Source of the DNA: Gigaspora margarita
Lineage: Eukaryota; Glomeromycota; Glomeromycetes; Diversisporales; Gigasporaceae
DNA length: 64,000 nt
NCBI GenBank assembly: GCA_009809945.1
Contig: WTPW01000304.1
Location: 202,242 to 266,241 of the forward strand
Direction: 5' to 3'
The translations under genes were made by a program, and so were the position numbers. The notes under the pieces are model-generated. The model saw only the letters and a program-made list of their open reading frames with translations. It did no database searches and was not told the DNA's origin. Below, piece by piece: positions 57,911 to 64,000 of the stretch. Each line of letters opens with the position of its first letter. The stretch's first letter is position 1.

Positions 57911-59150
57911 ATTTCTCTTCTACTTTAGAATTCCAACTTCACAATCTATACAACTCCTCCATTTGTCTCATCTACAAAAAATATAATATAGAACAACCTA
58001 CATGCCATGCTATCAAAAATATTTGCAATGCATATACAATTGCTATGTGGTCCTCCCAATATAGAATTTAACAAATTATTTCTATAGCCCAACAAATAGA
58101 TTAGAATACAACCTGGCTATATTTTAACCATAATCATAAATGCACTTACAACTATACTAATTTCCAGCTCAGCTCCAAAAAATCTTTTCATATTAAATGC
58201 ATGCTACACATGCTCCCTACTCTTTCATATTTTCTTTCTATTAATTCTGCAAATATACATCCTATCTGCATTACATACAACCAAACTAATCACAGATTCT
58301 ATTGGCTACTTTGCCCAAACTCAAATAGTATCTCAAATATTATCCAAAATATAATTATACAATACTCCTTTTCAGATCTACCAGATCTATTTCACAATAA
58401 ACTACAATAGCTATGCAACAATTTTTTAACTTATTACTGCCTTTCCTCTACACTATCTACACTATTCAATACTACAACTTTCTATACTACAATTCAGGTT
58501 TATATTCTAAAATCACTTATTAATATTATATCTCAACATACTTCCTACAAAAATGCAGCCAATACTACCAGGACCCCAAAATATACATAGATAGGTCAGG
58601 TTAATTATAGGGTTACTAAAAAAGGAAAGATCTACAGAAAAACCTTTAAAATAAGCAAAAATTACTATAAATAGAAAAGATCTGCATAAAAAACCTCAAA
58701 AATAAGCAAACTCATATCTGACCTATCTATGTATATTTCAGGGTCCTATACTACTATTAAGCTTTTTTTACTTATTTCACAAAGGATTCATGAACAATTA
58801 TAAAAACCATACTGTATAAATTTAGCACATTGGAAATCTACACAAACTCTACCCCAACCCATACTATATCTAGCAAACCTCTATATACTTCCTGTTACAA
58901 CAGAACTCTATATACCTATAGCTGTATTTGTGGCTTACCAGATCAACAACATGAAAATAACAATAGCACATGTCCACTTTTGGGCTTAGTACTCAAAAAA
59001 ATAGAAATCTTGTTATACAACTGGATAAAATATAGCTTCCCAACTAACTCTATTTCCCATATTCAAATCTAGATGAGTTTTAACCACTCTAGTAGGTTTA
59101 GATTGCAGATAAATTAGCTAGAATATTTTTATTTATAGTCTAAGTCTTAA
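57911..59150 (+). pseudogene. LINE C-terminal region
   Basis: Includes a 69-codon frame at 58201-58410 with FYWLLCPN. After the family C MITE, SCICGLPDQQHENNNSTCPL at about 58915-58975 resembles the terminal C-x-C ... H ... C of LINE ORF2. A-rich sequence near 59245-59280 could be a degraded tail. Confidence 0.5.
58570..58747. mobile_element. Family C MITE copy 2, in LINE
   Basis: Ends AGGACCCCAAAATATACATA and the complement of AGGACCCTGAAATATACATA. Duplication ATACTACC (58562-58569) / ATACTACT (58748-58755), one mismatch in eight. Shares end sequence and GTAGATCTTTTCTAT-like interior repeats with 49227-49416. Confidence 0.75.
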
Positions 59151-59339
59151 TTCTTGTATAATTAATAATTGTAATTTGAGAAACCCCATAAGGAATCTCA
59201 CACATTTAATTAATAAAGATAAAGGCAAACCCTTATCTTAACACCAAAAAAAAAGAAAATTAAAAAGACCTTAGCTTTCTTTATAAATTTTTTTAGAATT
59301 TTATTTGTAATACTATTGGTTAATTTTAAGTATAGCAGT

Positions 59340-59971
59340 TAGTGTTCCGCAAAAGATCCGAGTCCGATCTGGGTCTGGTCCGGTCCGTTAAGCGGACTGA
59401 GTTCGGACCCTTGGTTTATCAGAATCGATACGGGTTCGGACCCACACAAAGATCTGCCTGGTAATACCCAGTCCGGTCCTATTAGAACGATACTGATTGC
59501 TTATTGGCTGATTTCAGCTGTTTCATAAACATAAATATTATGGAAATTTAATTTATTATTATGATATATATTTACTAATTTAATTCGTAAATATATAATT
59601 TATTTATTAAATATATTTAAATCTATATTTTATACAGTATTAATTTATTTATAAAAATAAAATTTTTACAACCTTTCTGTGGCTTTGCCACGGTTAACGA
59701 AAAATTATTGGCTAATTTTTTTCAAGTGTCCCAAATTTATGAAAACAAACAGCTGCAATCTTTTTTTTTTGTTTTTTTTTTGAGCGAGAGCACTAGGGCT
59801 TCGTCAACTATAGCATCTATATAATTTATAAATTTAGAGATTTCACGGATCCGGACCGGACCCAGATCTAAGTGATATGAGTTCAGACCCTAACTTTAGA
59901 TCTGAATCAGCGTTCGGACTGGGTCCAGATCTTTAAAAATACCCACCCGGTCTGAATCATGCGGAACACTA
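59340..59971. mobile_element. hAT-type MITE with GGTCCGGA-rich ends
   Basis: Perfect 8-bp duplication ATAGCAGT at 59332-59339 and 59972-59979. Termini TAGTGTTCCGCA and TGCGGAACACTA. About 140 bp at each end consists of degenerate GATCCGGACCGGACCC, GGTCCGAT-type repeats, the most CpG-rich DNA in the window; the centre is plain AT-rich sequence. The ends resemble those of the 5932 and 50939 elements. Confidence 0.88.
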
Positions 59972-60104
59972 ATAGCAGTCACATGATTTTAAAATCCTTG
60001 TATCTCAAAAAAGATCTAGTATATCAAAATATGCTAATTTAACTAGCAAATGCACAGGCATACCAATTCAGACCATACTTATACAAATCTGATGTTTACA
60101 AGTA

Positions 60105-60416
60105 CTGTATATTTCCAAAAATAAGCTACCTTTTTTGGGCCAAAAATTACACAAAAAAATGCGGAGTAGCTTATTTTTGAATTGTTAAATTTTTGAAAAA
60201 TTAAAAAATGTACCAATAAAAAGTTATCCAAATGATGTGAAAGTTTTACTATAAGTGTATTTATATGTCCTGAACAACTTTACTTAATGGTACTTTTGAG
60301 ATTTACTTAGTAAAATTTGGATTTTATATGTAGAAACTGCTAATGTGTTTTTTGAGATTTTTGAAAAAATTAGGGGGTAGCTTATTTTTAGAGTAGTTTT
60401 TTTTGGGAATATATGG
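60105..60416. mobile_element. Mariner-type MITE, 312 bp
   Basis: Ends CTGTATATTTCC and the complement of CCATATATTCCC, flanked by TA (60103-60104, 60417-60418). Both ends carry AAAATAAGCTACC just inside. No ORF. Confidence 0.65.
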
Positions 60417-60459
60417 TATTACTCTTGCATACTGAACTATGCTATATGCAATATCATAG

Positions 60460-60570
60460 GACTGCTGCGCTAGATGTGCAAAATGTACAAGATGTGCCAA
60501 ATGTGCCACATGTACCACATGTACCTCATATAACAGAAGAATCACATGTAACGAATGTATCACATGATGC
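60460..60570. repeat. ~9-bp minisatellite (ATGTGCCAC)
   Basis: About ten degenerate units of ATGTGCCAA, ATGTACCAC and similar. The open minus frame rich in HVAHLAH is a repeat artefact. Confidence 0.7.
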
Positions 60571-60689
60571 ACTTAAGGCATAAGTAACTAATGTGATCAA
60601 AGTGGCATAAGTGATCGATAGGACACCTAAGACATAAATGCCACATGTGCTTATTAGTAAATAGTTTCTTATATATATGGGTGATATTT

Positions 60690-60970
60690 GCTCTACTTTG
60701 TTTTTTTTTCAAGTTAAGATGCTCACTTCGGGAGTAAGAGTTTTTTAAAGATATTTAAGATTATGAGTTTCCAACATGAAGGTTACCTGACATAGTATAT
60801 TGACAAGAGTACAACTAGCAACACCTGCAACTTTTGGTTGCCGATTTAAGTAGCTACCTGAAGGTTCTATCTAGTTGCCATACCTGCAATCCGCATACTG
60901 GTCATTGCCTATTTTAAACCCTCTGATCAATGCTATCTGACAATCTATCTTGTATTACTAGAACATAATC
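60690..60970 (-). mobile_element. 5'-truncated fragment of the long SINE
   Basis: Plus-strand order matches 25329-25545: T-run, AGAGTACAAC.AGC, TTTTGG.TG, CTAGTTGC.ATACCT, CAACCC/CAATCC, TTGCCTATT.AAACCCTCTG. Head and boxes are absent. Diverged from the 25.3-kb copy. Confidence 0.65.
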
Positions 60971-61500
60971 TGGATTCTTTTCTATACTCTACTTTGTAGA
61001 CATGCTTGCTATGATATCTTAATTTATTAATAAAGGACACTATAATTGATTCTATAAAATATATCATATACTTTTTCGAATTGCCAAATCATACTATAAA
61101 TTACTATAAGGGTTGAGAGTATACCGTAGAGGTGAAGCAAGTCTTATTCCACAATTTTTGGTTTCTGAGTCCTTCTTTCATTACATATTTCTTCTATTTT
61201 TAACTATTCACACAGAACAGATACTTTGAATGATTCTCAGAATCTCAGCTCATACAGAGCAATCCCTAAACTCATACAGAGTTTTTTTGTAATTATTAAT
61301 TCTTGTCACAAATCTCACAGTCACCACTATTGTTAACCTTTGAATACTTCTCAGAAATTGAGGCTAACGGAGCAACTATTAACAGGAGTCACGTGAGCAC
61401 AGAGACACAAACTATGCAGTAATGTATTGTAGTTGTTGTATTTATACAAGTGAGAGGGTTTATATGATGTTCACAGTTCAAAGAAAAAAGCTACTCTATT
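60971..61500. other. Spacer, nothing firm
   Basis: Contains an imperfect direct repeat near 61225-61375 (TTTGAATGATTCTCAGAATC / TTTGAATACTTCTCAGAAAT, CTCATACAGAG) and an AGTCACGTGAGCAC site at about 61387. No gene recognised. Confidence 0.4.
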
Positions 61501-63460
61501 ATAGAGTGCCCGAATGTGAAACTTTTAGACACAAAATGTACTATGCTTATTAGAGCACTTACCTCAGAACAAAGTGAAAAGCTTCAAAAAATATTAGACA
61601 AAAAATTTAGTGACCCCCTTAATGACGAACAAATACTCACCACCCAAGAATTATACTAGAAGTATTAGAATATATTATTACAAAAGATGAAAAAGACCCA
61701 AAACGTTATTGAAAACTCGCCAAACTGAAATATATCTACAAAATGAACAATCTACATAATGGTGATAACGAATTTGAAATAATCAAAGAAAGAAGAATTC
61801 GAAGTCTCAGGCCAAAAATGAAAAGCTATTGAGAAAGAATTGAGGAAGATCTAAATGGAAGAAAAAAAGAAGGAATTAGAAATAAAGAAAATGATTATAA
61901 AAAGATTGCTACAAAAAGTACTTAGCTTCTGTAACTCTCTATCTAGAGAAATGGATCAAAGGAAAGGTAAAAATGTTGGAATGAAGGCCGCACTGGAACT
62001 AGAAGATTTGGTTATGAACCCAATTAAAGATTTTTCTGAGAAAATCTTGGCTAAAGTAAAAAATATGGACAATATATTCAAATGCTACTGAAGCAAAGAA
62101 ATAAGTTATAAGAATAGAAGGAACTAAATTGAAAAAGATAGAAAAAATTTTACATTGATAGCTCTAGGACATTTGAATTCAATGATGAAGAAACTTAGAG
62201 AACTGAAAAAGATAAAAAAAGTAAAGAACAGAGATATAAGTAGTACAAATAAGCCAGAAAAAAGTTGTTTAAAGCATAAAAAAGGCAGGATTGAGAATGA
62301 TGATAATGGTAGTATAATAACTGAACCAGAAGAAATAAATCATACTGATTATAGTAGAACTAGAATAAAAAAAGTCAATGAAGTTGATGATATTATAAAC
62401 CAGGAATAGGAAGAAAATGAACCTAACGATATAGTGAATAATAAAGACAAAATAATTGCTGAAATAGAGTATATAACTTATGATATAAATTTGAACAGGA
62501 GAAAGGAACAAAAACTATATCTATGGAACCTGAGAAAACTATAGATAGTTTAATTCTAGAATTTATTTAGAGTAATAGAAGATTACACCCATCTGACCTC
62601 CTGCTAAGACTATCTTTAAGAACCTGAGAAGAAAAGCTGTATACCTTAGTGTTCTTAACCCTACTACAACCTCAATAAAACTATAGAAGAACCCTTTGAT
62701 AATGCTATTTTTGGCTTTAATAAAAAACAAGAAAATGAATTAGAGGTTCTTCTTGAAGAAATATCTGCTGAATATGATACACTTATTCAAAAATTGGCCC
62801 CTAAAGAGCAGGAACTCATCCAAGAATTCAGAGGTGAAATTGTTGTTAAAAAAGGCAAAAATAAAGAAGTAGAATTTAAAATAGAACTCTCCTCAGCTTA
62901 CCTGAAGCTTACAGAAGTGAATTATGCTGGTAAAACAAAGGACCCTGTGGTTTATCAGACTCAAATTGGAACTAAAATAGATGTTAAAAAGTAGACTGAA
63001 GATAAAAATGAATATCTGACAACTTTTTTAGAACTTGATAAAATAAACTGTACTGAACAAATCAAATCCCAAAAACACTGCTACCACATTGATATTGGAG
63101 TCAAAAAAGGTAATGGAAAAGACAAAAAGAGATATTTGAAGATAAACAAGAATTAGCAGAGACTGAAGATGCTAATGGAATATATTGGGCTGGATATTAT
63201 TGTCAAAAAAGATTAGGTATTGAAAAATTTGCTAAGGTAAAATATAATAATGAAACTGGAATCGACAAGGTGAATGACAGGACTCTTGAAACCATTGGAA
63301 GAACCTGGGTATCTGAACTGAAAAAAATAGAAAAAGAACAAATAGAGGTTTTGACAAATTGTCAAAAGCTATCTGAAACAAATATCATTAATAAAAGGAA
63401 AATAGATAAATTAGAAGAAAGAAAAAAATTGTTGCCATACAAAAAAAATATTAGATGACA
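61500..63460 (+). pseudogene. Degenerate Sel1-repeat-like gene relic
   Basis: Frames at 61855-62091, 62155-62409, 62794-62994 and 63270-63458 are Lys/Glu-rich and separated by stops and shifts. From 62940 on, repeated motifs about 36-45 codons apart resemble Sel1 units: YQTQIGTKIDVKK, CYHIDIGVKKGNGKD (about 63078) and GIYWAGYYCQKRLGIEK (about 63178). Upstream parts (FEIIKERRIRSLRPKMKSY) are unassigned. Sel1 repeats are protein-interaction helices, common in fungal signalling proteins. The best candidate for a former host gene here, but clearly dead. Confidence 0.4.
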
Positions 63461-63523
63461 AAGCCTGAGACAAAAATAATCGTAAAATACTTAAGAAGAG
63501 AAGTGTCGAAGAGTGGCATGGCA

Positions 63524-64000
63524 CATCAGCAAATTTATATACTGAAATCTTTTGAAAGATCTTGCATTACTGCAAAATCTTTTGAAAGATTTCGCATATC
63601 GCAATATATTTCGAAATATTTCAAAGTATATTTTGAAAGATTTCAGGTTTCAAAATATTTTGAAAATAGTTTTGAAATATTTCAAAAGTAGATTTGAAAT
63701 ATTTTTTGAAATATTTTGTAATCGAAATAATTCAAAATATTTTAGAACTAGCTGGATAGGCTGGATCAGTAGATCTGTAATCTGGGTCATGCCCAGGACA
63801 CATTGGACTATTTTCGAAATACTTCAAAATGTATCAAAATTAATCTACAAATTCTGTATTACAAGATCAGATCAGATCTTTGTTTATAAATTAGATCTTC
63901 TATATAGTTTTACATTGTTTTTTTTCTTTTGCTTTGTTTTACATTGTTTTTAGTTTCATTTTGTTTTTTTGTTTTTGTTTTGTTTTTCTTTTTTTTTTTT
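63524..64000 (-). mobile_element. TTTCGAAA-rich TIR element, copy 3 (partial)
   Basis: Starts CATCAGCAAATTTATATACT and is the reverse complement of 25278 down to about 24120, but without the SINE: at about 63882-63899 AACAAAGATCAGATCAGATC-type sequence runs straight into the AGATC.AATTTATA target. The remainder lies beyond the window. The 133-codon frame at 63552-63953 is compositional. Confidence 0.85.

Larger units (their letters stand above)
51716..59150 (+). mobile_element. LINE (non-LTR retrotransposon), decayed
   Basis: Plus-strand order: AP-type endonuclease, RT, RNase H, C-terminal Cys/His motif. Interrupted by TIR elements at 52509-53416, 54634-55262 and 58570-58747; excision of the first two restores conserved peptides at the breaks. 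Endonuclease plus RNase H places it near I/R1-like LINEs. Many TGA/TAG codons stand where Trp is expected. Confidence 0.85.

Noticed and set aside
51716..59150. Nuclear genetic code with UGA as Trp
   Set aside because: TAG and TAA stops and frameshifts are also frequent, TGA also occurs at non-Trp positions, and the hAT and Cys-rich frames use TGG normally. Simple decay explains it.

Overview
The window is very AT-rich eukaryotic DNA made almost entirely of transposable elements and satellites. I see no intact host gene. Single-base Ns, a 958-bp run of Ns, TWA-flanked MITEs, two Ty3/gypsy copies, a LINE and a decayed Sel1-repeat-like gene suggest a repeat-bloated fungal nuclear genome. An arbuscular mycorrhizal fungus (Glomeromycotina, Rhizophagus- or Gigaspora-like) is my best guess. 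That is inference from general resemblance, not from a marker gene.

Layout. 0-8.4 kb: AT-rich DNA with foldbacks and short TIR elements (PIF/Harbinger-type with TWA duplications, a TA-flanked element holding a hAT-type MITE). 8.4-10 kb: a 42-bp tandem array whose left half has lost every CpG. 10.04-12.0 kb: a hAT transposon with a perfect 8-bp target duplication and a broken BED/hAT transposase. 13.8-22 kb: more MITEs and an exon-like cassette array (15.6-17.95 kb). 22.6-25.3 kb: a TIR element rich in TTTCGAAA, with the assembly gap and a tRNA-headed SINE inside it. 25.3-26.4 kb: a second SINE, opposite strand. 26.6-35.7 kb: gypsy copy 1, minus strand, internally deleted and carrying a 2.4-kb insertion full of palindromic satellite. 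36.1-37.2 kb: a small Cys-rich ORF and a relic. 37.6-39.4 kb: second copy of the TTTCGAAA element. 39.4-40.4 kb: LINE 3' fragment, minus strand. 40.4-50.6 kb: gypsy copy 2, minus strand, better preserved, with MITEs nested in gag, before protease and before RT. 51.7-59.1 kb: a plus-strand LINE (endonuclease, RT, RNase H) split by three TIR elements. 59.3-60.7 kb: hAT-type and mariner-type MITEs and a minisatellite. 60.7-63.5 kb: SINE fragment and a Sel1-like pseudogene. 63.52-64 kb: a third, inverted end of the TTTCGAAA element, running off the window.

How the parts relate. Autonomous-type elements (gypsy, LINE, hAT) are all broken. The small TIR elements have clean, readable target duplications, and removing them on paper restores reading frames in gypsy gag, LINE endonuclease and LINE RT, which gives the insertion order. 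Points most worth a second look: a mariner-type element with three tandem ~85-bp hairpins (52.5-53.4 kb); a zinc-knuckle/Cys-rich module between protease and RT of the gypsy element, plus an ORF after integrase shared by both copies; paired palindrome-preserving base changes between two copies of the TTTCGAAA element; the CpG-loss boundary in the 42-bp array; and the exon-like tandem cassettes.
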